A stretch of 64,000 nucleotides of DNA. Origin: Nocardioides sp. T2.26MG-1 (lineage in GTDB: Bacteria; Actinomycetota; Actinomycetes; Propionibacteriales; Nocardioidaceae). Positions 1 to 7,032 of this stretch are shown piece after piece. Position 1 is the stretch's first letter. The number at the start of each line of letters is the position of its first letter. Position numbers and translations under genes: made by a program. Below the pieces are notes generated by a model, which had not been told where the DNA came from, ran no database searches, and was given only the letters and a program-made list of their open reading frames with translations. The stretch is taken from positions 219,150 through 283,149 of the forward strand of contig NZ_CATNLZ010000037.1 of the NCBI RefSeq assembly GCF_950101795.1, written 5' to 3'.

Positions 1-208
1 CCGCGACCGCTTGGTCGACGATGCGGACCTGGTCGCGTTCCAGGCGGCGGGACATCCGGGCCACCTTGCACGCCACCCAGGGCTCGCACTCGAGTGCGAC
101 GACCTGGGCCCAGGTCGCCGGCAGCCGGTGCCGCAGGTCCAGGGCGTCGCCGGTGGTGGCGCGGGTGGAGGCGGGGTGGGTCTGCCGGGCGATCGCGAGC
201 TCGGGCAC
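1..208 (-). pseudogene. DUF222 / 13E12-type HNH protein, N-terminally truncated fragment, open at window edge
   Basis: Reading the minus strand from a GTG at 206-208 gives an open frame to the window edge. It contains ALDLRHRLPATWAQVV and then EPWVACKVARMSRRL, the pattern of the DUF222 domain found in actinobacterial 13E12-repeat HNH endonucleases. Intact members carry some 60 or more residues before this segment. Here the frame runs straight into the 3' end of the DinB-fold gene with no recognisable N-terminus, so I read it as a remnant. Its C-terminal half, where the HNH motif would lie, is outside the window. Family assignment rests on motif recognition; truncation is an inference. Confidence 0.5.
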
Positions 209-219
209 GCACAGCGGAC

Positions 220-729
220 TCAACCGCTCGGCGCAACGCGCAGCACCTGCTCGCGGAGGATGTCCGCATGTCCGCAATGCTGGGCGAGCTCGCGCAGCAC
301 GTGGAGGTAGACCCACTGCAGCGGCAGCGGGCCGCGGCGGTTCCCGTGGAGAAGGTCGCCCAGCTCCAGGGCTGCGACCGCCTCACGCGACGCCTGGCAC
401 ACCTCGCGATGCGCGTCGCGGACAGTGGCGATGGTGTCGTCGTCGTGGAGGTCGAAGGACCTGTCGGGGCCGGATGGGATGCCCAGCTCGTGCCTGGGAC
501 GGCCGGTGACGGCTTCGCCGAACCAGACCTGCTCGACGAAGGTCGCGTGCTTGACCAGGCCTAACAACGTGGTCTTCGAGGGCACCAGTGAACGGCGGGC
601 CTGCTCCTCGGTGAGTCCGTCGAGGCAGGCGTTCAGTGCGTCGCGGTGCTGATCGAGGAAGGTCTCGAACTGGACCTTGGGAGGTGCGTCGATGACGTCC
701 TCGGCGGCCGGTGTTGTGGGATGGGACAC
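220..729 (-). CDS. DinB-fold protein (DUF664/mycothiol-transferase-like)
   Basis: This 169-residue protein has the four-helix DinB pattern. A helix reads FLDQHRDALNACLDGLTEEQARR, followed by SKTTLLGLVKHATFVEQVWF with the first metal-ligand His, and a C-terminal VYLHVLRELAQHCGHADILRE with the paired His residues of the HxxxH-type site. Family members bind a divalent metal, and in actinobacteria many are thiol (mycothiol or bacillithiol) dependent transferases or detoxification enzymes; the substrate cannot be read here. The start is GTG. A weak -10-like GATCAT lies 6 bases upstream on the minus strand. It is transcribed away from the aldo/keto reductase, and its 3' end abuts the DUF222 fragment. 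Confidence 0.75.
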   Translation of the reverse strand: MSHPTTPAAEDVIDAPPKVQFETFLDQHRDALNACLDGLTEEQARRSLVPSKTTLLGLVKHATFVEQVWFGEAVTGRPRHELGIPSGPDRSFDLHDDDTIATVRDAHREVCQASREAVAALELGDLLHGNRRGPLPLQWVYLHVLRELAQHCGHADILREQVLRVAPSG

Positions 730-775
730 CCGGGGATGATCGCAGGGCCCACCGCGATCCCGGGACCGGAGGCCC

Positions 776-806
776 TTGACGTGGAGTGCGCTCCAACGAG
801 TGAACT
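776..806 (+). promoter_or_regulatory. MerR-type promoter with 19-bp spacer and dyad
   Basis: A -35 TTGACG (776-781) and a -10-like TGAACT (801-806) are separated by 19 bp. The spacer contains the dyad TGGAG-TGCG-CTCCA (782-795). An over-long spacer filled by a dyad is the hallmark of promoters activated by MerR-family regulators through DNA distortion. The ATG of the aldo/keto reductase lies 6 bases after the -10, so the transcript would be leaderless. No merR gene is in the window, so the regulator is an inference. Confidence 0.5.
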
Positions 807-812
807 GGCCCC

Positions 813-1898
813 ATGTCCACTCAGCCCGTCCCCACCCCGTCCCTCACCTCCTCCACCGCGCCGCTCGGCCGAGGCGGCCCGGTGGTCACCCGCTTCGCGC
901 TCGGGACGATGACCTTCGGGGTCGAGACGGTCGAGGACGAGGCGTTCGCGCAGCTCGATCACTACGTCGAGCAGGGGGGCACGTTTGTCGACACCGCCGA
1001 CGTGTACGGCGGGGGCGAGTCCGAGCGGATCATCGGACGGTGGCTCGCCGACCGGCGGCACGAGCACCTGGTGATCTCGACCAAGGGGCGCTTCGGTGCG
1101 CCCGCCGGCACCCCGGGAGCCTCGCGCCGTGGGCTCCGGCGCGCGGTCGACGGCAGCCGCTCGCGGCTCGGTCTCGACGCGCTGGACGTGTACTTCGTGC
1201 ACGGCTGGGACGAGCAGACGCCGGTCGAGGACACCCTGGACACCCTCAGCTCGCTCGTGCGTGCCGGCACCATCCACCAGCTGGGGTGGTCGAACGTGAC
1301 GGGCTGGCAGCTCCAACGGATCCTGACGACCGCCCGGCTCGGCGGGTACGTCGTCCCGGCCCTCCTCCAGCCGCAGTACAACCTCCTGGACCGCGGCATC
1401 GAGCTCGAGCTGCTGCCGCTCTGCCTGGAGGAGTCGGTCGCGCTGACGCCATGGTCGCCGCTCGCCGGCGGGTGGTTGACCGGCAAGTACCGGCCCGACA
1501 GCCGTCCCGTCGGCCACACCCGGCTCGGCGAGGACCCCGGGCGGGGCGTGGAGGCCTACGACGTCCGCAACACCGAGCGGACCTGGCGGATCCTCGAGGT
1601 CGTCACCCGCATCGCCGAGGGGCACGGCCGGCCGCCCGCGCACGTCGCGCTGGCCTGGCTGCTGACCCGGCCCGGCGTCGCCTCGGTGCTGCTCGGTGCG
1701 CGCACCGTCGGCCAGCTGGCCGAGGCGCTCGCAGCGATCGACCTCGAGCTCGACGACGACGCCGTGCGCGCGCTCACCGAGGTCAGCGACCCCGGGCTGC
1801 CGCCGTACCCCTACGGCATGGTCGAGGACTACTGCGGCGTCCAGCACTGGCAGCGCCTGGGCGTCCGGCCGGTCAGATCGGCTCGAACGACGACGTGA
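813..1898 (+). CDS. aldo/keto reductase
   Basis: This 361-residue TIM-barrel NADPH-dependent oxidoreductase reduces carbonyl compounds; its natural substrate cannot be told. The catalytic tetrad is complete: Asp60 and Tyr65 in DTADVYGGGES, Lys91 in ISTKG and His130 in YFVHGWD. The C-terminal cofactor region includes GARTVGQLAEAL. The length is typical of the AKR family. It is preceded by a MerR-type promoter only 6 bases from the ATG, which suggests induction by a stress or ligand-sensing regulator. Its last 26 bases overlap tail to tail with the 3' end of the tryptophanase gene on the other strand. Confidence 0.9.
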   Translation: MSTQPVPTPSLTSSTAPLGRGGPVVTRFALGTMTFGVETVEDEAFAQLDHYVEQGGTFVDTADVYGGGESERIIGRWLADRRHEHLVISTKGRFGAPAGTPGASRRGLRRAVDGSRSRLGLDALDVYFVHGWDEQTPVEDTLDTLSSLVRAGTIHQLGWSNVTGWQLQRILTTARLGGYVVPALLQPQYNLLDRGIELELLPLCLEESVALTPWSPLAGGWLTGKYRPDSRPVGHTRLGEDPGRGVEAYDVRNTERTWRILEVVTRIAEGHGRPPAHVALAWLLTRPGVASVLLGARTVGQLAEALAAIDLELDDDAVRALTEVSDPGLPPYPYGMVEDYCGVQHWQRLGVRPVRSARTTT

Positions 1899-3261
1899 AG
1901 TGCCGCAGCGACTTGGGCTCGTCGACGATCCGGTACGCCGGCAGGTCCTCCGCGTGGGCGGCCACCTCCTCGCACACCTCGATGACGTAGTCGATGTGGC
2001 TCTGGGTGTAGGTGCGCCGTGGGATCGCCAGCCTGACCAGGTCCATCGAGGCCGGCACCTCGGTGCCGTCGGGCTGCCGCCCGAACATCACGGTCCCGAT
2101 CTCGCACGAGCGGATCCCGCCGGTCTCGTAGAGCGCGACCGCGACCGACTGGCCGGGGTACTGCAGGGGATCCAGGTGCGAGGCGAGCGCGCGGGCGTCG
2201 ATGTAGACGGCATGCCCGCCGAACGGGCTGAGCACCGGGATGCCGCGCTTGTGCAGCGCCTCGCCGAGGTACGCCGTGGACTGGATCCGGTAGCGCAGGT
2301 AGTCGTGCTGCACGACCTCCTTCAGCCCCTGGGCCAGGGCCTCGAGGTCGCGCCCGGCGAGCCCGCCGTACGTCGGGAAGCCCTCGGTGAGGATCAGCGT
2401 GTTGCGGCAGGCGGCGGCGAGCTCGTCGTCGTTCATCGCCAGCCAGCCGCCGATGTTGCCCATCGGGTCCTTCTTGGCGCTCATCGTCATGCCGTCGGCC
2501 AGACCGGCGACGTCGCGCACGATGTCGGCCACCTCGCGGTCGCCCTGGCCGTCCTCGCGCTCGCGGATGAACCAGGCGTTCTCGGCGAACCGGCACGCGT
2601 CGAGGAACAGCGGCTTGCCGTAGCGGTCGCAGATCTCGCGGACGCCGCGCAGGTTGGCCAGCGAGACGGGCTGGCCGCCGCCGCTGTTGTTGGTGATCGT
2701 GACGAAGACGCACGGTACGTCGTCCGCGCGGGCCGCCAGCAGGTCCTCGAGCGCCGCGAGGTCCATATTGCCCTTGAACGGGTGCTGCGACGACAGGTCG
2801 CGCCCCTCCGGGATCGGGATGTCGACCGCCTGCGCACCGGTCGCCTCCACGTTGGCGCGGGTCGTGTCGAAGTGCGTGTTGTTCGGCACCACCTTGCCGG
2901 GCCCGCCGATCACCGAGAACAGGATCTTCTCCGCGGCCCGCCCCTGGTGCACGGGGATGACGTGCTCGAAGGGGAACAGCTCGCGCACGGCGTCCGCGAA
3001 CAGGTAGTACGACGGCGAGCCGGCGTACGACTCGTCGCCGTGCTGGATCGCGGCCCACTGGTCCCGGCTCATCGCGCCCGTGCCGGAGTCGGTGAGCAGG
3101 TCGACCAGCACGTGCTCGGCGCGCACCTGGAAGAGGTTGAACGCCGCCTCCCGGAGGTAGGACCGGCGCTCGGCGCGGGTGCTCATCCGCAGCGGCTCCA
3201 CGGAGTGGATGCGGAACGGCTCGAAGATCGTGCGGAAGGTGGGCTCGTCCATGCCTGCCAT
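1873..3261 (-). CDS. tnaA: tryptophanase (beta-eliminating lyase)
   Basis: This 462-residue PLP enzyme has the beta-eliminating lyase architecture: LLTDSGTGAMSRDQW, then HQGRAAEKILF, the NNSGGGQPVS loop, LDACRFAENAWF, and the PLP lysine in MSAKKDPMGN. Two positions separate tryptophanase from tyrosine phenol-lyase, and both read tryptophanase. The segment SCEIG carries Ile where tyrosine phenol-lyase has the substrate-binding Arg. The C-terminal LRHFT has the tryptophanase His where tyrosine phenol-lyase has Phe. The predicted reaction is tryptophan to indole, pyruvate and ammonia. No TnaC-type leader and no clear RBS are visible. An internal ATG 9 bases downstream of the start is an alternative. 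Confidence 0.9.
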   Translation of the reverse strand: MAGMDEPTFRTIFEPFRIHSVEPLRMSTRAERRSYLREAAFNLFQVRAEHVLVDLLTDSGTGAMSRDQWAAIQHGDESYAGSPSYYLFADAVRELFPFEHVIPVHQGRAAEKILFSVIGGPGKVVPNNTHFDTTRANVEATGAQAVDIPIPEGRDLSSQHPFKGNMDLAALEDLLAARADDVPCVFVTITNNSGGGQPVSLANLRGVREICDRYGKPLFLDACRFAENAWFIREREDGQGDREVADIVRDVAGLADGMTMSAKKDPMGNIGGWLAMNDDELAAACRNTLILTEGFPTYGGLAGRDLEALAQGLKEVVQHDYLRYRIQSTAYLGEALHKRGIPVLSPFGGHAVYIDARALASHLDPLQYPGQSVAVALYETGGIRSCEIGTVMFGRQPDGTEVPASMDLVRLAIPRRTYTQSHIDYVIEVCEEVAAHAEDLPAYRIVDEPKSLRHFTSSFEPI

Positions 3262-3328
3262 CGTGGCGCACGCGGCCGGTGTGTGGGGGCGATCGGCACG
3301 CCTCGCTCGTAGCGGGCCCGCCCGGCTC

Positions 3329-3334
3329 TAGTCT
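3329..3334 (+). promoter_or_regulatory. -10 hexamer of a leaderless HNH gene
   Basis: TAGTCT lies 6 bases before the GTG at 3341, the spacing expected if transcription starts at the start codon. No RBS is present between them. No convincing -35 is visible. Confidence 0.5.
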
Positions 3335-3340
3335 CGGTCC

Positions 3341-3685
3341 GTGGCCTCCCGCACCCGCGCTGCGACGTACGCCCGTCGCCGCAAGCGCCGGATGTCCCTC
3401 GTCGAGCACGACCTGACCGACGCCCAGTGGTTCGCGCTGATGGAGGCGTGGGGCGGCTGCGCCTACTGCGGCAACGTCGCGGACGCCCTGCAGAAGGACT
3501 GCATGCTGCCGATCTCCCGCGGTGGCCGGTACACCCTGGCGAACGTCGTGCCGGCGTGCCGGTCGTGCAACGCCAGCAAGTGCAACACCGAGGTGACCAC
3601 CTGGCTGCGTCGCAAGAAGCGCGACGACGGCGCGTTCCTGCTCCGTCAGGTGCAGATCGCACACGTGATCGCGGCGGACTGCTGA
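3341..3685 (+). CDS. small HNH-endonuclease-like protein
   Basis: This 114-residue basic protein has an HNH/zinc-finger core: CAYCG (first CxxC), LQKDCMLPISRGGRYT, NVVPACRSCNASK (second CxxC and the Asn). Restriction-type HNH proteins have DH in the position read here as DC, so the first catalytic His is replaced by Cys. That makes nuclease activity uncertain, although the zinc-binding cysteines and the remaining fold are kept. The N-terminus (TYARRRKRR) is strongly basic and suits nucleic-acid binding. It is transcribed divergently from tryptophanase with its own leaderless promoter. No restriction or methylase partner is adjacent. Confidence 0.7.
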   Translation: MASRTRAATYARRRKRRMSLVEHDLTDAQWFALMEAWGGCAYCGNVADALQKDCMLPISRGGRYTLANVVPACRSCNASKCNTEVTTWLRRKKRDDGAFLLRQVQIAHVIAADC

Positions 3686-3790
3686 CGGGCTGACGCGGCG
3701 ACACCGCTCACGGTTCCGGTATCACGGGGCGGTCCGGCGACTCCTCCCATCAACGGCCTTCTCTGGGGCCGCATGATCCAGGAGGGAACC

Positions 3791-4525
3791 ATGAGTCTCA
3801 CCGAAACCAGCGAGGTCTTCGTCGCCGTCGAGGAGTCGGCGCTCAACGACCTCATCACCGCGGTGTGCACGACCAGGCCGCACCTGCTCCACTACGGGTC
3901 ACCCGCGTTCGTGCCGGCGTCCAGCACCTCGGCCACCCAGATGGCCCCGATCCCGTTCCCGGGATCGTCGGGACTGCAGTGGTCGGTCGAGCTGGGCATT
4001 CCCCGGCTCGACCTGTTCAAGCAGGACGAGGCGCTGCCGCCCGAGCTGAGCCTGGGCGCCGGTCAGTTCAGCCTGTCCACCGTCGTCACGCTGTGCGTCG
4101 ACTGCGCGTCCCGGGGGAAGAACGACCCGCGGGGCGAGGACCGTCCGGAGCACGAGCACGAGCACGATCCCAACCACGATCCCAACCGCGATGACAAGCC
4201 GTGGCGCGACGACCGGGACGACTGGGGCAAGGCGCAGAACCCGATGTGCTGCCGACTCGACGTCTACGCGGTCGGGCACCTGGTCAGCACCTGGGCAGGC
4301 GGCCAGCGCGCCATCGGCTTCGCCGTCGACTCCGTGGAGATCGTCGACATCGAGCCGAACGCGCTCGAGTCGGTGATCGAGTGCCTGCTCACGATGATCC
4401 TGCGCTCGGTGCTCGCCACCCTGTCGCTCCCCGTGACCGCCCTCGAGCTGGGCGCGTTCACCCTGACCCCGACCGTGGGTCCCCTGATCGACGTCAACCG
4501 GGTCCTGGCCCGGGGCGACTTCTAG
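3791..4525 (+). CDS. unrecognised protein, first gene of a three-gene operon; His/Asp-rich insert
   Basis: I do not recognise this 244-residue protein. The ATG at 3791 is preceded by GGAGGG at a good distance; an in-frame ATG 18 bases upstream lacks this. There is no signal peptide. The N-terminal half alternates short beta-strand-like stretches. A central insert (about residues 105-150) contains CVDCAS, then HEHEHDPNHDPNRDD with a repeated HDPN-like unit, and ends in MCCRLD, so it may bind metal or be disulfide-linked. The C-terminal third has a hydrophobic helix (ECLLTMILRSVLATL) followed by strands. This helix-plus-strand pattern recalls TULIP-type lipid-binding domains, but that is a guess. 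The strong RBS suggests high expression. Confidence 0.7.
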   Translation: MSLTETSEVFVAVEESALNDLITAVCTTRPHLLHYGSPAFVPASSTSATQMAPIPFPGSSGLQWSVELGIPRLDLFKQDEALPPELSLGAGQFSLSTVVTLCVDCASRGKNDPRGEDRPEHEHEHDPNHDPNRDDKPWRDDRDDWGKAQNPMCCRLDVYAVGHLVSTWAGGQRAIGFAVDSVEIVDIEPNALESVIECLLTMILRSVLATLSLPVTALELGAFTLTPTVGPLIDVNRVLARGDF

Positions 4526-4534
4526 GAGGTAGTC

Positions 4535-5338
4535 ATGTCAGAGATACTCGCCGCCATCGACGAGATGGCTGCCCAGCAGCTGTTCGACACCGAGGTTGCC
4601 GCTCTGGGGACGCAGTCCACGAGCGGCTCCTCGTCACTCGGTCCGTTCGGGGTGTCGTACGCCGTGAGCGGCACCCTGTCCAACGGCACCGTCGACCTGA
4701 TCGCGCCGGCCACGGTCGAGATCGCCGATCTCCGGCTGGACTGGCACGTCGACCTGACGTTCCAGCTGGACATCGGTGACTTCATCCCCGACATCCACAT
4801 CCCGCAGGTGTGCATCCACATCCCCTGCGTCGGCACCGTGTGCACGCCGAAGATCGACATCGTCTGGCCGACGGTGCCGGTGCACGTGTCGTTCGGCGAC
4901 TTCCTCTTGACGACCGTCGACCTCGGCGTCGCCTTGAGTCTCGTCTCGGGTGTGTGGAAGGTCGAGGGGATCGTCCAGGGCGTGCCGAGCCTGCAGTTCG
5001 GCGCGTCCACGGCCGCCCTCCTGGCCGCCATCGGGCTGGCCGTCTCGGCCGCCGTCGCGTGGGTGCCCCTCATCGGGCCCTTCCTGGCGGTGCTGGTGGG
5101 CGCGGTCGTCGCCGCCATCGGCATCGCCGGCCTCACGGGGCTGCTCGGCCCGATCATCACGCCGTTCGTCTCGGGCACCCGGTTCCCGATCACCGACGTC
5201 CCCGCCCTGTTCGAGGTGCTGCCCGCCTCCGGCCCGTTCGACCCCGCGGTGTTCGTGACGGTCGACAGCCTCGGTGCCGAGATCCAGCACAACCCACCCG
5301 AGGACGAGCTCGTCGTCCTCGCCGACATCACGGCCTGA
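4535..5338 (+). CDS. unrecognised protein with hydrophobic central segment, second gene of the operon
   Basis: This 267-residue protein follows the first gene by 9 bases and has a near-perfect Shine-Dalgarno TAGGAGGT overlapping the upstream stop. There is no signal peptide. Residues 45-120 form a chain of beta-strand-like segments (VDLIAPATVEIADLRLDWHV; DFIPDIHIPQVCIHIPC) with four nearby Cys/His-rich turns. Residues 150-205 are strongly hydrophobic (AALLAAIGLAVSAAVAWVPL and a second stretch), suggesting one or two membrane-inserting hairpins. The C-terminus is again strand-like (FVTVDSLGAEI). The overall plan resembles the first protein without its acidic insert. A lipid- or membrane-binding scaffold is plausible; function is unknown. 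Confidence 0.7.
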   Translation: MSEILAAIDEMAAQQLFDTEVAALGTQSTSGSSSLGPFGVSYAVSGTLSNGTVDLIAPATVEIADLRLDWHVDLTFQLDIGDFIPDIHIPQVCIHIPCVGTVCTPKIDIVWPTVPVHVSFGDFLLTTVDLGVALSLVSGVWKVEGIVQGVPSLQFGASTAALLAAIGLAVSAAVAWVPLIGPFLAVLVGAVVAAIGIAGLTGLLGPIITPFVSGTRFPITDVPALFEVLPASGPFDPAVFVTVDSLGAEIQHNPPEDELVVLADITA

Positions 5339-5348
5339 GGAGGCAGTC

Positions 5349-6047
5349 ATGACCGAGAACCTGGACAGCCGCGCCCTGCGGAACACCGACTGCTACGGGC
5401 AGCGGTTCATGAAGCCGGGCACCTATCCCTACGCTCTCGTCCCGGCCGGTGGACCCGGCGCGGGTGGCGACTTCCCGTACGTCGTGGAGGTCGTGGAGAA
5501 GTCCTCGAAGGGCGAACGCGCCATGCACCAGGCAACCGTCACGGTGCGCTTCGAGAAGGAGCGACACGGCGACTGCTGCGACGAACGCACCTCCGGCCCC
5601 GGACGCTTCGTGCCGGACCTGGAGCGGGTGACGGTCGAAGCCGGCGACATGGTCGTGTGGAACTCACCCGATGCGGCCACCCGGCCGTTCGCCGTGGACG
5701 GCGAGAAGGAGTTCTTCGGCAGCAGCGCGCTGACCAACGAGTGCGGCTACACCCACGTGTTCACGACGCCGGGCGAGCACGAGTACGCCGACGCGTACGG
5801 CTCCGGGCTCCGCGGCGTCGTGCGGGTGGCCGACCCCCAGCCGCGCAACCAGAAGGAGCTGCGCGCCTGGCGGGCGCGCCTCGCCGAAGGCGCGCTGGTG
5901 ATGATCAACGACGGCAGGCCCGAACCGGCCGAGCTCGAGATCGTGCTGGGCCAGACGGTGTTCTTCGCCGTCGTGACCGGCCCGGGCGTGACGATCACCG
6001 AGGCCTCGCTGGTCGAGCAGCGCTCGTCGTCAGCGGGTGCGGCCTAG
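5349..6047 (+). CDS. cupredoxin-fold-like protein lacking copper ligands, third gene of the operon
   Basis: This 232-residue protein starts at an ATG with GAGGAGG upstream, 10 bases after the previous gene. Residues about 85-160 match a plastocyanin/azurin-like domain: VTVEAGDMVVWNSPD, then YTHVFTTPGEHEYADAYGSG followed by LRGVVRV. In copper-binding members the last part reads like Y-C-x-x-H-x-x-M. Here Cys is Ala, and the His and Met positions are Tyr/Gly and Leu, so all type-1 copper ligands appear lost. An N-terminal segment (TVTVRFEKERHGDCCDE) and a C-terminal strand-rich tail (LEIVLGQTVFFAVV) flank it. There is no signal peptide. The role is unknown; co-transcription with the two preceding genes suggests one complex. 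Confidence 0.7.
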   Translation: MTENLDSRALRNTDCYGQRFMKPGTYPYALVPAGGPGAGGDFPYVVEVVEKSSKGERAMHQATVTVRFEKERHGDCCDERTSGPGRFVPDLERVTVEAGDMVVWNSPDAATRPFAVDGEKEFFGSSALTNECGYTHVFTTPGEHEYADAYGSGLRGVVRVADPQPRNQKELRAWRARLAEGALVMINDGRPEPAELEIVLGQTVFFAVVTGPGVTITEASLVEQRSSSAGAA

Positions 6048-6066
6048 CCGGCCGCCACGGGCCGGC
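6047..6066. terminator. hairpin between convergent genes
   Basis: GCCGGCC (6047-6053) and GGCCGGC (6060-6066) form a 7-bp stem with a 6-base loop, followed by CGCAAAAGG. It sits between the operon end and the convergent small membrane protein gene, so it could end both transcripts. There is no T-tract, as is usual in this GC range. Confidence 0.45.
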
Positions 6067-6079
6067 CGCAAAAGGGCCG

Positions 6080-6232
6080 TCAGGGGTAGTTGTGGTAGTT
6101 CTCGACCTTGCCCTTGTCGAGCACGCGCGCGCGACGTACGTCGCCGTCGACGACCCCACGGCGGCCGGGCCAGAACGCCCATCCCGCAAGGCCCAGCACC
6201 ACGATCCCGATCAGGATCCAGAGGACGATCAT
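6080..6232 (-). CDS. 50-residue single-span membrane protein
   Basis: The minus strand encodes 50 residues starting MIVLWILIGIVVLGLAGWAF, a clear transmembrane helix. A basic linker follows, and the protein ends in KVENYHNYP. A good RBS (GGGGGAGG) lies upstream of the ATG. The codon use matches neighbouring genes. I recognise no family. It lies between the accessory operon and the TIGR03085 gene, and a promoter in the 76-base gap from that gene would read only through it. It is the sort of short gene commonly missed in annotation. Confidence 0.65.
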   Translation of the reverse strand: MIVLWILIGIVVLGLAGWAFWPGRRGVVDGDVRRARVLDKGKVENYHNYP

Positions 6233-6308
6233 CGGTACCTCCCCCGAGAGCAGATGTGACCGCCAACGGTACGCCCCGCTCGGTGACCGGTGGTTGAAGG
6301 TCGCGTCG

Positions 6309-6941
6309 TCAGATCCCCAGGTCGGCCTCGCGCACCCGCTCGACGGCCTCCGGCGGTCCCTCGAACCCGAGCCCCCGGGTCTGGTCGCGGCCGAAGAGGA
6401 ACAGGGCCAGCTCGACCACCGGGCCGGAGATCGTCACCGGGTCGGGGCCCTTGCGCGCCGTCGCCGTGGCGCCGGTGTCCACGCGCTTCAGGACCGTCGG
6501 CTCGGGCAGCTTGCGGCCGAAGAGTGCGGCCGCCCTGGTCAGCTGCGACCAGAGCGCGTCGAGGTCCTCGGCCGGCAGTGAGCGCGGCTCCCAGCCGGGC
6601 TGGGCCCGGCGCAGGTCCTCGTGGTGGACGACGAGCTCGACGGTGTTCATCAGCTCGTCGAGCCGGGGTGCCAGCCGCAGCGGCGGCGACGGCCGCCGCA
6701 GCCGCTCCACCTCCACGCCGAAGGACCGGTCCCGCCCGTGCGCCATCGCGCGGTCGGTGAGCCCGGCGAGCGGGGGCACCACGTTGCCGAGAGCGCTGAC
6801 GGGCCGCCGCTCGCGGATCAGCAGGTGGTTGACCAGGTCGCGAGCGTCCCATCCCTCGCACAGCGTCGGCGCGTCCGGCCCGAGCGTCAGGGCGAGGTCG
6901 CACAGGTCGGTCCGTTCCCGGCGGGCGAGGGAGGCGCTCAT
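6309..6941 (-). CDS. TIGR03085 family metal-binding protein
   Basis: This 210-residue protein closely follows the TIGR03085 pattern, a branch of the maleylpyruvate isomerase/DinB-like fold. It begins LARRERTDLCDLALTLGPDA, then TLCEGWDARDLVNHLLIRER with the metal-ligand His, LVVHHEDLRRAQPGW, and a C-terminal FLFGR. The family is restricted to actinobacteria and is often found beside histidine and tryptophan biosynthesis genes, as here. The biochemical role is unknown; a mycothiol-linked reaction is possible by fold. I chose the ATG at 6939-6941 because it matches the usual family start. It is divergent from the ABC exporter. Confidence 0.85.
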   Translation of the reverse strand: MSASLARRERTDLCDLALTLGPDAPTLCEGWDARDLVNHLLIRERRPVSALGNVVPPLAGLTDRAMAHGRDRSFGVEVERLRRPSPPLRLAPRLDELMNTVELVVHHEDLRRAQPGWEPRSLPAEDLDALWSQLTRAAALFGRKLPEPTVLKRVDTGATATARKGPDPVTISGPVVELALFLFGRDQTRGLGFEGPPEAVERVREADLGI

Positions 6942-7032
6942 GCTCACGAGAGTATGTCGGTGCCGGGGAATACCCTGTCCGGGCCGCGGGGTTGCCCGCA
7001 GGAGAGACGAGAGAGACGGGCCAGGGAACACG

